Shown: positions 11,151 through 22,077 of the stretch, piece after piece
Numbering within the stretch: position 1 is the first letter of the stretch
Layout: the number at the start of each line of letters is the position of its first letter
NCBI GenBank assembly: GCA_916048095.2
Contig: OU696588.1
Location: forward strand, 5,943,501 to 6,007,500
From: Sacculina carcini
Lineage: Eukaryota > Arthropoda > Thecostraca > Sacculinidae
Direction of reading: 5' to 3'
DNA length: 64,000 nucleotides
Made by a program: the position numbers and the translations under genes
The notes under the pieces: model-generated
What the model was told of the DNA's origin: nothing
The model's database searches: none
What the model saw: the letters and a program-made list of their open reading frames with translations, nothing else

Positions 11151-11832
11151 TTAGACACAAACAAATATATTTACAAACGCGTACACATGTTCACAATACT
11201 ACTATAAAACAATGGAGGCGGCGTTGCCACGAATGACGGCCAGGCTTATTCGCTGCCGAAGCCAGGCCGTCTCTCGCGGCTTCCCTGAACGCTCGCTGAT
11301 TCTGCCGCCCAGGAGCTTCACGAAGTCGTCCAGGGATGCCCCCATCACGCCGGTAGTCTCGATGGCCAGCGGCACGAAATCGTACCGCTGGCACAGCTCT
11401 GAGTAGCGCCGCCGCTTTCGGACTTCCGCCGCCTGCGCTGCTGCCCCGGGAGTGACCGCGCCGTCCAGCAGATGTGTGTCACAGAACGTGTTGACGCATG
11501 TCACATCCCAGAGCAGCGACTTTCCGTGCCGCACCGGGAACACGGTGATTCCGTCCGGTCGGCGGCCGTCGCCGCGGTCCAGGCCTCGTGGCTCCAGCAC
11601 CGCGGCGATTCCCGCCGACGCCAAACTGCGGCGAATGATGTTGTTCAGCGCCGTGTGGCGTGGCAGGCGGCCGGCATTGCGACTGCAGGAGAGGCTATGG
11701 TGCCCCCACCTGTCAGTTGTGGCACCGCAGCCACACCTGTGCGGCTCTTGCACTGCGGCACCAAGTCGCAACGCCACGCCGACTCGGACGGCTTCGTCTG
11801 GCAGCAGCAAGCCGAGGCTGGCGACAGTGTGG
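11151..11832 (-). mobile_element. 5'-truncated RLE-type non-LTR retrotransposon (copy a)
   Basis: The minus-strand frame 11202-11810 encodes only the C-terminal third of the protein in 12014-14149: the CGCG...HHSLSC finger and the RPDG...WDVT endonuclease. The two copies are nearly identical by eye. The same 3' UTR ends in an A-rich tract fused to (CA)n. The 5' cut is at 11832, where unrelated sequence begins (to 11956). Its orientation is the same as the longer copy. Confidence 0.85.
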
Positions 11833-11956
11833 TTGGGTTACCGGTGCTGTGGTGTAGGTAGATTATTCTGTATTCATCACTGGTGTATGTATGTGTCTTT
11901 GTATCTGTGCATGTGTATGTTTGTGTGTGTGTGTGTGTGTGCGTGTGTGTGTGTGT

Positions 11957-14190
11957 GTTTTTTGAGACACAAACAAATATATTTACAAACGCGTACACAT
12001 ATTCACAATACTACTATAAAACAATGGAGGCGGCGTTGCCACGAATGACGGCCAGGCTTATTCGCTGCCGAAGCCAGGCCGCATCTCGCGGCTTCCCTGA
12101 ACGCTCGCTGATTCTGCCGCCCAGGAGCTTCACGAAGTCGTCCAGGGATGCCCCCATCACGCCGGTAGTCTCGATGGCCAGCGGCACGAAATCGTACCGC
12201 TGGCACAGCTCTGAGTAGCGCCGCCGCTTTCGGACTTCCGCCGCCTGCGCTGCTGCCCCGGGAGTGACCGCGCCGTCCAGCAGATGTGTGTCACAGAACG
12301 TGTTGACGCATGTCACATCCCAGAGCAGCGACTTTCCGTGCCGCACCGGGAACACGGTGATTCCGTCCGGTCGGCGGCCGTCGCCGCGGTCCAGGCCTCG
12401 TGGCTCCAGCACCGCGGCGATTCCCGCCGACGCCAAACTGCGGCGAATGATGTTGTTCAGCGCCGTGTGGCGTGGCAGGCGGCCGGCATTGCGACTGCAG
12501 GAGAGGCTATGGTGCCCCCACCTGTCAGTTGTGGCACCGCAGCCACACCTGTGCGGCTCTTGCACTGCGGCACCAAGTCGCAACGCCACGCCGACTCGGA
12601 CGGCTTCGTCTGGCAGCAGCAAGCCGAGGCTGGCGACAGGCAGCGCTGACAGCCAAGCGCCACTGTGAGGAGCGGCCGCGGCCAGGAGACGGGCTCGACA
12701 CAGCTGGTTCGCGCTTCCGAGGAGATGTTGTTGGCGGACGGAGGAAGATCGGTCTAGGTGGCGCTGGTGCAGTGGCTCGCTCGTGCTGAAGTCCGGGCAC
12801 ATGGTGTCCACGAACTCCTCGATGGCTGCCACCAGAGAGCAGGGTCTGTCACCGCTTGTGCGGTGGTTAATGAGACAGACCAAGTCTCTGGTGGCTTCCA
12901 GCGAGGCGATGTGGGCAATTAGTGCCACGTCGCTCAGCCGTCTGGCTCCGATACCTCCGTGGCGGACCGGAAGAGAAGCCTGCAGCCACTGTGCGTCTGA
13001 CATGGCGACATTGCAGCAATCGCTGATGGCCGATCTCAGCTGCTCGTCGATGTCACCCATTTGTTCGCGGGCCTGGTACACCGGCGCTGCTCTCAGTAGA
13101 TATATTGCCCGCGGAACCGATGCGTACCTGCTGAGAAAAAACAGCGCCGGGTGCGAGCCGATGTTGACTGAGCGCTGAATCAGCAGGGACGTCTTGGCCT
13201 TGATTTCATTCAGTGCCTCTGCAATGCCACCAGTCTGCACTGGTGCGCCGAGCAGATGCAGGTCGGAGAGCTGCGTGACTGTGGCCGAGGCAAGCAGTGA
13301 TGTGGCGGCCGCGTTCGAGTCTTCGGTCTCTGCTGGTCGTGTGTCAGTGGCTGGACCCAGACTGACAACCTCGCATTTGCCGGCGTTTAGCTCGAGGCCG
13401 ATGCTGCCGAGGGCCGGGATCAGGCGGCTGACGTCTGCAAGCACCACTTCCCTGGGGCCTGCCAGTGTGGCGTCGTCCAGGTACCACAGGTTCAATGGCG
13501 ACTGGAGAGATTGGGCCACTGGGTCGACGGCGAGGGCGAACAAAATGGGCCCGAGCGGGTCTCCCTGCTGTACACCGCGACAGGACCAGATTCGCGTGGT
13601 GCCGTGGTACAGTGGGGTTGGCTGGCCGTACGCCTGCTGGACGAGCGGCAATGCTGCGGGGAAACGACGGGCGACTTCAACGAGCAGCGCGCGCCGACTG
13701 ATGGTGTTGAAGGCGTTGATCACATCCAGCTTCAGCAGAATGTGACCATGCCGACCGTTAGCCTCATTGACGAAAGCGCGCGTGGCGTGCACGGCCGCTT
13801 CGCAGCCCAGCTTGCACCCCACTCCGAGCTGAACGGGGCGCAACTGCTGTGCGACTGCGCTCGTCATTTTACCAGCGATCAGTTTGCTGGCGAGGCGCCG
13901 CAAAACACTGCCGACGGCTACTTGGCGCAGCCCGCCGGACTTCTTGCGCAATGCGATTAGTCGCGCGCTGTAGAATGCGCCGAGCACGAAGTCCGGGATG
14001 CGACCCTGTACACAACAGTTGCACAGCTGCGTCAGTGCCTTCAGCAGCTGGGCACCCGCTTCAGCCGTCTGTGGCGCGATGAGCTGGCAGAGATGTAGCG
14101 GCCGTATTCCGTCCAGTCCTCCCGATGAGCCTTTGGGCATCGGGTGCACGACGGAGCGGATCTCGTGATCCTCAAAAATCGGCAGTGTGT
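11957..14190 (-). mobile_element. RLE-type non-LTR retrotransposon between TG arrays (copy b)
   Basis: On the minus strand the element enters from (CA)n at 14190 directly into the start of the RT domain and ends with a short A-rich tract fused to (CA)n at about 11957. It is 5'-truncated, because the N-terminal region expected before RT in this group is absent. Element sequence meets TG/CA repeat at both ends, as expected for insertion into a dinucleotide array. It is much more GC-rich than its surroundings. Confidence 0.8.
12014..14149 (-). CDS. RLE-type LINE ORF: reverse transcriptase plus restriction-like endonuclease, 5'-truncated
   Basis: The product would nick target DNA and reverse-transcribe the element's RNA at the nick. 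The 711-residue frame is open throughout. RT blocks: SSGGLDGIRP (about 8-17), LLKLDVINAF (about 138-147), RGVQQGDPLGP (about 191-201) and WYLDD (about 222-226, catalytic Asp pair intact). C-terminally there is a CGCG...H...C zinc-finger-like motif (about 534-550), then a PD-(D/E)xK-type endonuclease with RPDGITVFP (about 593) and LLWDVT (about 607). Finger plus endonuclease after RT is the R2/R4/CRE-type arrangement; I do not assign the clade. The first Met is arbitrary: the frame is open upstream to the CA repeat and the N-terminal DNA-binding region is missing. Confidence 0.85.
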   Translation of the reverse strand: MHPMPKGSSGGLDGIRPLHLCQLIAPQTAEAGAQLLKALTQLCNCCVQGRIPDFVLGAFYSARLIALRKKSGGLRQVAVGSVLRRLASKLIAGKMTSAVAQQLRPVQLGVGCKLGCEAAVHATRAFVNEANGRHGHILLKLDVINAFNTISRRALLVEVARRFPAALPLVQQAYGQPTPLYHGTTRIWSCRGVQQGDPLGPILFALAVDPVAQSLQSPLNLWYLDDATLAGPREVVLADVSRLIPALGSIGLELNAGKCEVVSLGPATDTRPAETEDSNAAATSLLASATVTQLSDLHLLGAPVQTGGIAEALNEIKAKTSLLIQRSVNIGSHPALFFLSRYASVPRAIYLLRAAPVYQAREQMGDIDEQLRSAISDCCNVAMSDAQWLQASLPVRHGGIGARRLSDVALIAHIASLEATRDLVCLINHRTSGDRPCSLVAAIEEFVDTMCPDFSTSEPLHQRHLDRSSSVRQQHLLGSANQLCRARLLAAAAPHSGAWLSALPVASLGLLLPDEAVRVGVALRLGAAVQEPHRCGCGATTDRWGHHSLSCSRNAGRLPRHTALNNIIRRSLASAGIAAVLEPRGLDRGDGRRPDGITVFPVRHGKSLLWDVTCVNTFCDTHLLDGAVTPGAAAQAAEVRKRRRYSELCQRYDFVPLAIETTGVMGASLDDFVKLLGGRISERSGKPRDAAWLRQRISLAVIRGNAASIVL

Positions 14191-14192
14191 GT

Positions 14193-14235
<43 letters not shown>
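14186..14235. repeat. (TG)n at the 5' junction of the RLE LINE
   Basis: TG array separating the element from LINE-C-like sequence. The same arrangement occurs at 55881-55946. Confidence 0.9.
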
Positions 14236-14236
<1 letters not shown>

Positions 14237-14520
14237 TCTTCATCTCTTCATCTTCGTAAGCCTGCGTATCTGTTTGACCTCCTCTCTTATAAAAACTCAT
14301 CTTTTTCTCTTAGGTATACTAACGATCCTTTTCTACTAGTTGAACCTTCCTTTCCTTCTAGGCACTCTCACTACCATCGTTGTTTCTCTTTTTCTTAGGA
14401 CCTCGTATCTACAATAGGCTTTCTCCCTCAATACGCTCAATCAAATCTCTATCTCTTTTCGAAAAACATAGTAAAAATTTCTTTCTCATTAAGTCTCTTT
14501 ACTGTCTTAATAATATTGTA
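14236..14520 (+). pseudogene. LINE-C-like 3'-terminal coding fragment
   Basis: A broken plus frame gives FLLVEPSFPSRHSHYH and LGPRIYNRLSP-like sequence, matching the ORF2 C-terminus of LINE-C at 61560-61780. Stops and a frameshift make it non-functional. A nearly identical copy lies at 55947-56215. Confidence 0.65.
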
Positions 14521-14624
14521 TATATTAATACTGAATATAAGGACTGATTGTTTCCTAATTCTGTCTTCTATGTGTATGTGTTTCATGTGTGTGTTTTCCG
14601 CTCTTGTGTATGTATGTTTCTCCA

Positions 14625-14974
14625 TTGTATGCTGTCTGTGTGTTGTTGTGTTGAGCTCTGTTAGCTGTGTTTGTGTGTCTGTTGTGTTGTGTTCTCTGTC
14701 TATTTGTTTGAGTGTATGTCTTTGTGTGTCTGTTATGTTGTGTTTTCTGGTTTGTATTTGAGTGTCCATTGTGTTGTGATTTGTCAATCTGAGTGTATGT
14801 CGTTGTATGCCTGCTGTGTTGTCTTAATGTGTTGTATGTTGTGTTGTCTTCCGTGCTGTATGTCTGCTGTGCTATCTTATTCAATATGTATGTGTGTGTG
14901 CGTGTGTATTTTTGTGTTTTTGAGTATGTAAACGTGAGTGTATGTTTGTGTTTGTGCGTATATGTAATAGTCTG

Positions 14975-14975
<1 letters not shown>
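14625..14975. repeat. GT-rich dispersed repeat, copy 2
   Basis: Close copy of 6877-7230 and 56330-56675. No credible coding content. Confidence 0.8.
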
Positions 14976-15006
<31 letters not shown>

Positions 15007-15016
15007 ATGTGTGTTT

Positions 15017-15265
15017 GCAGCGCCCTAGAGAGAGCTCTAGGTGTAGGGCGCTAAATTAATATCTACCTAATGTAATGTAGTGTAATGTGTGAGCGCTTTT
15101 GAGACCCTCGGGTGAAAAGCGCGATATAAATGTCTTAATGTAATGTATTGTAATGTGTGTGTGTGTGTGTACTGTGTGTGTGTGTGTGTGTAGGTCCAGC
15201 GCCCTAGAGACCCTCTAGGTGTAGGGCGCTATATAAATATCTATCTAATGTAATGTAATGTAATG
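15017..15265 (+). repeat. Cluster of three GCGC-stem hairpins with pentamer tails
   Basis: Hairpins begin at about 15017, 15089 and 15193. Each has complementary GCGC arms, a GAGACC-type loop side (altered to GAGAGAGC in the first), an AAATNTC segment and TAATG-type tails, separated by TG repeats. The first two are almost directly joined. The cluster recurs at 56726-56962. Confidence 0.75.
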
Positions 15266-15479
15266 TGTGTGTGCAGTTATGCGAGCACGTGCCCAGCTGG
15301 CAGTGTACACCAGATCACCCTCAGCGGCGGCAGCAGGAGGCTTGTGGTGGTAGTGATGCCAGTGTGGGGGCGTCACGTGACACAGACCTGGCATCACTGC
15401 ATGATATGGTCGTGATCGGCACTTGTGATGATGACGATTTTGAGATCCTCTAGCTCCAGTCTCCAGTCTCTGATATCTG
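15266..15479. other. GC-rich unique-looking segment
   Basis: A plus frame of 62 codons (15265-15453) ends in an acidic DDDDFEIL. It is conserved with a few substitutions at 56958-57146, but that segment is simply duplicated. I do not recognise a family and do not support it as a gene. It lies between TG arrays. Confidence 0.35.
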
Positions 15480-16536
<1,057 letters not shown>

Positions 16537-17038
16537 TGTTAGAATTTCATGAAGGAATATGACAGATGAACGGAAACAACTTTATTGAACGTACTCCAAA
16601 CTCAATTTTAACTCCTGATTACAACACACTCTCACGGTATAAACTTCCACACGCACTCTCGCAATGCAATCTGCACACTCTCACAATATAAACTTCCAGA
16701 CAGTTACTCTCGCAATACAAATTATATCAACTTACATAGAGATAATGCGCTTATAATTGACAATATGAACAAAGGTGGTTTGTGAAAATCGTCCTCTCAC
16801 GGGACGGTCACCAGCGAAGTCGTCACTGCCGCCCGTACCCTTGATGTGGTAGACAGAAGTGGAGTAACGTACCAATGTTGACAATATCGAACAAGTTGAC
16901 AATAAGGTACCACAAGCGATCGAGATCAAGCGATCAAGTTGAAATTTGTTGACAATAGATTAGTTGAAAATTGACTGAGTTGACAATGAAAAATGACAAT
17001 TGAAGTTTGACCGGTTTACACACTCCAAGACAACCAAC
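16537..17038 (-). repeat. BEL/Pao 3' LTR, part 1
   Basis: Corresponds to 27663-28164 of the other LTR. It is interrupted at 17038 by the Gypsy element and resumes at 21802-21994. Confidence 0.92.
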
Positions 17039-17354
17039 TGTAATGTTCTTACCTGTGTTGTTTATGCGCCACTGTTTGTGTTCCGCTGTTCATTCTCGTA
17101 GCTTTGTTTATGTGTATACTGCTTCAGTTTTGTCTCTGGTTACGCTTTAGGAATTAACGTGTAATGACGTGGAGGTGTGTTGGCATTTTGTATTGTTCCT
17201 GGTAAGCACTGTTTCGTGGTACACAGACACACTGAGGCGGGGCATTCGGTATTGGGACGTCTAGGTGTCAGGTTGTTATCGGTGTTTAGTTCTGTTAAAT
17301 ATACGTTAGAGTTCTGGCTAAGGGCGTGTCATCTCGGGGCCACTCGGCACTACA
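17039..17354 (+). repeat. Gypsy 5' LTR
   Basis: 316 bp, TG...CA, apparently identical to the 3' LTR. Confidence 0.95.
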
Positions 17355-17418
17355 ATTGGCGACGAGTAAGTTTTCTACGTGCCTTTTTCAAATTTTTCGT
17401 TCTTTCTGAACGCTTGCA

Positions 17419-20400
17419 ATGGAAGGGGTGTGCGCTCCGCAACCATTCTTGCAAAGCCCGGGTACGCCACAAACTCCGTGGTCTAACTGGATATATGATT
17501 TTGAAAATTACTTTCTGGCGATCGGAGGTGAGAATTTCAGCGACGACCGACGGAAGGCCATGTTAATTCACTGCATCGGCAACGAAGCCCGACGAGCGTA
17601 CCTGAGTCTGCCAGCGGAGACGAAGCGGGAAAGCGAGAGTCACTACGACCAAGCCAGAAGAATTATCGGCGCTCATTACTCCCCTAAAGTCAACGTGATC
17701 GTGGAACGCTTCACTTTTCGACAGCGCAGACAAGACGATTCTGAGTCGACAAGCGACTACGTATCAGTGCTTCGAGGTCTGGCGGGGAAGTGCAGTTTCG
17801 GCACCCTGACGGATGAACTCATACGAGACCAGGTTGTCGAACACACACGCCACCCACGGTTGCGTGAGAGGTTCTTACAGGATTCCAGGTTGACGCTGGA
17901 CTCTCTCCTCGCCGTCGCCACCGCGTACGAACTGTCATTGAAACAGTCTGCTCAGATGACAGGGACAGCCAAGGACGACAGTTCGTTCAACGACGGTACA
18001 CCGCACGCTGTGGCGAACAAGGTACGTTTCAGGGGCAAACCCAACGCCACTAGCACACCAGCGCGTCATCCGCCTGCGCGCTCGTCAACATCCTGTACAC
18101 ACTGTGGTCGACGGCACAACCATCCCCGACAACAGCACTGTCCAGCAAAAGACTCGACCTGCAACAAATGTGGTCGCAAGGGCCACTGGGCGGCTGTCTG
18201 TCAGTCGTCAGACTCCACCGACGACAGGCGAGCAACCAACGTGAGACGTTATGGACCGGTGAAAGGCGTCACGATCCTGTCCTGCAGCGCCGACAAGACC
18301 AAGCGTCTTTCCTGTGATGCCAGACTGACGGTGGATTCTGGTCGCTCCGCTGAGGTGCAGCTGCAAATCGACACCGGAGCGAGTGTGTGTGTGCTGAGCC
18401 TGCCACTGGCGCGTCAGCATTTTAAGGGTACGCCGGTGCATTCAACCTCAACTAGACTATTTGGCGTTGGCCGCCAACCGCTTAAAGTGGTCGGGGTTTT
18501 GCCTACACAGGTGTCCGTCGGCTCCCACACGGCTTCGGTCGAGTTTTACATCGTCGATACCAACGCGTCCGAGGGACTGCTGGGACTTGACGCACTCTCG
18601 ATGCTAGGTCTCACCATACATCCGGACCGTGGGCTGATCGCTGCAGTCTCGACAACAAAATCGTCGAAAACAGAGGAGCTACCTTCGATCGTCGGCTACC
18701 GACACCGGATCCGGCTGAAATCATCAGCTGTGCCTACGCGAATTCCACTCCGTAGACTGCCGCTCTCCATACAGAGTGATGTTTCGGCAGAGTTGAGAAA
18801 ACTGCTTGCTCAGGGCATCATAGAGCGCGTGGACGCCTCACCCTGGGTGAGTCCGATTGTCGTCGCGCGGAAACGTTCCGGCGAGATCAGACTGTGCGTG
18901 GACCTCAGAGGGCCCAACAGTCAGATTGTGGACGAGGTGCACCCTCTACCGACGCTGGAGGAGCTGCAATCACAATTGAACGGACGGTATTTCTCCCATC
19001 TCGACGTACGCTGCGCATACCACCAGATGAAGCTGGACCCACAATCGAAGAACATTACGGCGTTCATAACACAGGACGGCCTTTTTCAATTCCGGCGAGT
19101 GCCGTTTGGGCTCGTCTCAGCTGGAGCAGCGTTCCAACGCTTGTTGGACCGTCTGCTGGAAGGCATTCCTGGCTGTTGCCACTATTTAGACGACATCGTC
19201 GTATGTGGACCTAGTCGACAACTGCATGATGAACGCCTGTCCCTGGTCAAGAAACGACTGCAGGAGGCCAACGTAACACTTAACACAGAAAAATCTACCG
19301 AGGCGCAGACCCGCATAAAATTCTGCGGATTTTTTCTGTCGGGAGAAGGAGTCTCTCCGTCAGACGATCACCTTCTTGCCATTCGCGACGCTCCGGCTCC
19401 CGAGAACGTCAAGGAACTACGGAGTTTTCTGGGACTCTGCGGCTGGGTGGCTAAATTCGTGCCGGGGTACGCCGAGGTGACGTCCCCTCTGTTCGAGCTG
19501 CTGCGGAAGAACATGAGTTTCGTATGGGGTGAACGTCAGATCACCGCCTTCGAGCTGCTAAAAAAACGTATCGAGGCCGCTCAACCGTTACAACCGTTCG
19601 ACTTGAAAAAGACCACATTCGTAACCACGGACGCCAGCGAGAAGGGTGCCGGTGCTGTGTTATCGCAGGCCGACGCCCAGGGTGTAGAGCGCGTCGTGGC
19701 GATGTGGAGTCGTCGGTTCACGGCCAGCGAAGCCAACTACTCCGTGACGGAACGTGAGGCTCTGGCGGCGATACAAGCAGTCGAGAAGTGGCGTAATTTT
19801 TTGTGGGGACGGCATTTTACGCTCAGAACTGATCACTCAGCGTTGCAGTCGGTGCTGTCTGCCCGGTTCACTGGACGTGCTGGTGCCCGAGTCGCCCGTT
19901 GGCAGGCGCGACTGATGCCTTTTTCGTATACCGTCCAGTACGTGCCAGGCGATCGGCTGCCAGGTGCCGACGCGCTATCCCGACTTCCACTGGATGCTGC
20001 TGCCGAGGACGTAGTAACAGCCGCGGATGACGACTTCGAGGTAATCGCGCTGTTGTCCGAGGAAGAGAACTGTGTGTCCAGGGAGAAGCTGCGTGAGTCG
20101 TCTTTGAAGGACTCGCAGTTGATAGCAGTGCGTCACTGGTTACGGCACGGGTTCCCCAAATCGGCAAAAGACTGCGAGCCAGCTGTCAAACCGTTTTTCC
20201 CGATGCGACACGAGCTCTCTACCGACGGCGAACTCGTGATCAGGGCGGCTACTCAGGTGGTGGTGCCATACAGTCTACGGCAAAAGTATCTGCAGCACGC
20301 ACACTCGTCACACGACGGCATTGTGCGGTGCAAACAACTGCTGCGCGCAGTAGCTTGGTGGCCTGGCCTGGACGCAGACGTCACACGGATCGTCTCGGAG

Positions 20401-21462
20401 TGTGAGAAGTGCTGTTCTAGCGACAAAACTCTCAGCAGCCGCGTCCGAACAGAGCCTCTACAGCCGGTCGAATTTCCGGGACAACCATGGATGAAGCTCG
20501 GAGTCGACATCGTCGGCCCAATACGGTCTGCGCCGGCTGACTGCAGGTATGCTGTGACGCTGATTGATTATTACTCCAAGTGGGCCGAGGTCGGGCTGAT
20601 GGCTTCTACCGAATCAACTAATATTATCTGCTTCTTGGACAGCGTTTGGTCTCGGGAAGGGTACCCCGAGTCCCTAGTGACTGACAACGGTACTCCGTTC
20701 ACCAGTGAGCAGTTCGAAACCTACCTCACTGAACGCGATATCACTCATCACCGATCGTCAGCTTACTGGCCTCAAGGTAACGGAGCCGTAGAACGGTTTA
20801 ACCGAACCTTTAAATCATGGCTACAGGACCACCACGACGGCGGGGTCGTAGAACGTGTTCGCCGTCTGTTGGCCAGCTATCGAGCGACACCGCACTGCTC
20901 CACTGGTTACTCACCGTCGGTGATGCTGCACGGAAGAGTCATGCGGCTCAAGTTGCCTGTGGTCCAGCAACAGAGGTCTCCGGACGAAGACAGAGCGCGA
21001 GAGCGGGTGGAGAATCAGCAACGTCGAAACAAGTTGCACTACGACCGACGTCACGCTGTAAAACCGTCGCAACTGAAGCCTGGTGACCGTGTGTTCGCCC
21101 GCATCCCGGGCCATGTGCCCAAAACTGCTAGGAAATTTCGGGGGCCTTTACAGATTATAGGTCGCCAAGGTTCCGCCTTCCGGCTATCAGACGGGTCTAC
21201 TCGGAATTCGCACCACCTGGTCCCGACTCGTGCTGGCCGACCGTCGTCGACCTCCGAGCCTCAATGTGTAGTGGAACCAGCGCCGGCCGATACTACAGAC
21301 GTCGGTGTCGACGCGGACCGTGCAGACGCGGCAGACACGTCGCCTCCAGACGCGGTGGCTCCGGAGTCTATTACGCCAGAGGCGGTCCCCGAAGAGTTAC
21401 CACCTTCGTCGAGAGGTCGTCGTAGACGACGCCCTGCTCGGTTTAGAGACTATGTCACGTAA
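17419..21462 (+). CDS. Ty3/Gypsy Gag-Pol polyprotein, single intact ORF
   Basis: The 1347-residue protein would build the particle, copy the RNA and integrate the cDNA. Order: Gag (1 to about 220); two Cys/His knuckles, the second CNKCGRKGHWAAVC (about 225-263); aspartic protease QIDTGASVCVL (about 315); RT with LDVRCAYHQ, VPFGLVSAGAAFQ and HYLDDIVV (about 588-595); RNase H with TTDASEKGAG (about 736), TEREALA and RTDHSAL; integrase HHCC zinc domain (about 957-995); catalytic core with GVDIVGP, VTDNGTPF and GNGAVERF (about 1028, 1088, 1123); a C-terminal KPGDRVFAR segment and a basic tail. All catalytic motifs are present. Gag and Pol share one frame, so no frameshift is needed. No chromodomain or env. 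The Met at 17419 begins 64 bp after the LTR and suits Gag. Confidence 0.95.
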   Translation: MEGVCAPQPFLQSPGTPQTPWSNWIYDFENYFLAIGGENFSDDRRKAMLIHCIGNEARRAYLSLPAETKRESESHYDQARRIIGAHYSPKVNVIVERFTFRQRRQDDSESTSDYVSVLRGLAGKCSFGTLTDELIRDQVVEHTRHPRLRERFLQDSRLTLDSLLAVATAYELSLKQSAQMTGTAKDDSSFNDGTPHAVANKVRFRGKPNATSTPARHPPARSSTSCTHCGRRHNHPRQQHCPAKDSTCNKCGRKGHWAAVCQSSDSTDDRRATNVRRYGPVKGVTILSCSADKTKRLSCDARLTVDSGRSAEVQLQIDTGASVCVLSLPLARQHFKGTPVHSTSTRLFGVGRQPLKVVGVLPTQVSVGSHTASVEFYIVDTNASEGLLGLDALSMLGLTIHPDRGLIAAVSTTKSSKTEELPSIVGYRHRIRLKSSAVPTRIPLRRLPLSIQSDVSAELRKLLAQGIIERVDASPWVSPIVVARKRSGEIRLCVDLRGPNSQIVDEVHPLPTLEELQSQLNGRYFSHLDVRCAYHQMKLDPQSKNITAFITQDGLFQFRRVPFGLVSAGAAFQRLLDRLLEGIPGCCHYLDDIVVCGPSRQLHDERLSLVKKRLQEANVTLNTEKSTEAQTRIKFCGFFLSGEGVSPSDDHLLAIRDAPAPENVKELRSFLGLCGWVAKFVPGYAEVTSPLFELLRKNMSFVWGERQITAFELLKKRIEAAQPLQPFDLKKTTFVTTDASEKGAGAVLSQADAQGVERVVAMWSRRFTASEANYSVTEREALAAIQAVEKWRNFLWGRHFTLRTDHSALQSVLSARFTGRAGARVARWQARLMPFSYTVQYVPGDRLPGADALSRLPLDAAAEDVVTAADDDFEVIALLSEEENCVSREKLRESSLKDSQLIAVRHWLRHGFPKSAKDCEPAVKPFFPMRHELSTDGELVIRAATQVVVPYSLRQKYLQHAHSSHDGIVRCKQLLRAVAWWPGLDADVTRIVSECEKCCSSDKTLSSRVRTEPLQPVEFPGQPWMKLGVDIVGPIRSAPADCRYAVTLIDYYSKWAEVGLMASTESTNIICFLDSVWSREGYPESLVTDNGTPFTSEQFETYLTERDITHHRSSAYWPQGNGAVERFNRTFKSWLQDHHDGGVVERVRRLLASYRATPHCSTGYSPSVMLHGRVMRLKLPVVQQQRSPDEDRARERVENQQRRNKLHYDRRHAVKPSQLKPGDRVFARIPGHVPKTARKFRGPLQIIGRQGSAFRLSDGSTRNSHHLVPTRAGRPSSTSEPQCVVEPAPADTTDVGVDADRADAADTSPPDAVAPESITPEAVPEELPPSSRGRRRRRPARFRDYVT

Positions 21463-21480
21463 TACTTAAGTGTGGGGGTG

Positions 21481-21796
21481 TGTAATGTTCTTACCTGTGT
21501 TGTTTATGCGCCACTGTTTGTGTTCCGCTGTTCATTCTCGTAGCTTTGTTTATGTGTATACTGCTTCAGTTTTGTCTCTGGTTACGCTTTAGGAATTAAC
21601 GTGTAATGACGTGGAGGTGTGTTGGCATTTTGTATTGTTCCTGGTAAGCACTGTTTCGTGGTACACAGACACACTGAGGCGGGGCATTCGGTATTGGGAC
21701 GTCTAGGTGTCAGGTTGTTATCGGTGTTTAGTTCTGTTAAATATACGTTAGAGTTCTGGCTAAGGGCGTGTCATCTCGGGGCCACTCGGCACTACA
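21481..21796 (+). repeat. Gypsy 3' LTR
   Basis: 316 bp, apparently identical to 17039-17354; followed by TSD CCAAC. Confidence 0.95.
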
Positions 21797-21801
21797 CCAA
21801 C

Positions 21802-21994
21802 CACCAATTCCTTTCATGCGCCAACTTTGTATATCGCGATCCACTCGGATATTTTGTGACGTCATATAAGTTCAATAAATTGGACTTGAATGAAAATTAT
21901 ATCTGAAAGCAGTGAACGGAAATGAAATATGAAATTAAGAGGCGGAATGAATTGGGAATGAGTTGAAATGATACTTTTGAAGAGAATTTCCACA
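21802..21994 (-). repeat. BEL/Pao 3' LTR, part 2
   Basis: Remainder of the interrupted LTR, ending TTCCACA on plus. It differs from 28165-28357 by one base I could see (ATGAAAATT versus ATGGAAATT). Confidence 0.9.
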
Positions 21995-22077
21995 CCCTCC
22001 CCACACAAAAAATGGAGTCATGTAGAATAATTGAGCAATTGCTGTCTCATAGACCCATTCACTGAAACAATTGGAAG

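Larger units (their letters stand above)
17039..21796 (+). mobile_element. Ty3/Gypsy LTR retrotransposon, full length (4758 bp)
   Basis: LTRs of 316 bp at 17039-17354 and 21481-21796 look identical by eye; both start TGTAATG and end CACTACA. The 5-bp TSD CCAAC is at 17034-17038 and 21797-21801. TTGGCGACGAGTAAG follows the 5' LTR as the probable primer-binding region, and a G-rich tract (GTGTGGGGGTG) precedes the 3' LTR. One intact gag-pol frame and no env frame. It inserted into the BEL/Pao LTR, making it the youngest insertion of this nest. Confidence 0.95.

Noticed and set aside
12264..13960. Plus-strand ORFs opposite the RLE LINE
   Set aside because: Shadow frames of the GC-rich minus-strand RT/endonuclease gene.
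15265..15453. 62-codon ORF conserved in the second block (56958-57146)
   Set aside because: Conservation is explained by the segmental duplication; no domain recognised. The acidic DDDDFE tail loosely recalls a gypsy RNase H-integrase linker, but the match is too weak to call.
17039..21796. Retrovirus-like (env-bearing) identity for the Gypsy element
   Set aside because: No frame between pol and the 3' LTR, only about 18 bp of space; it is an env-less Ty3/Gypsy element.
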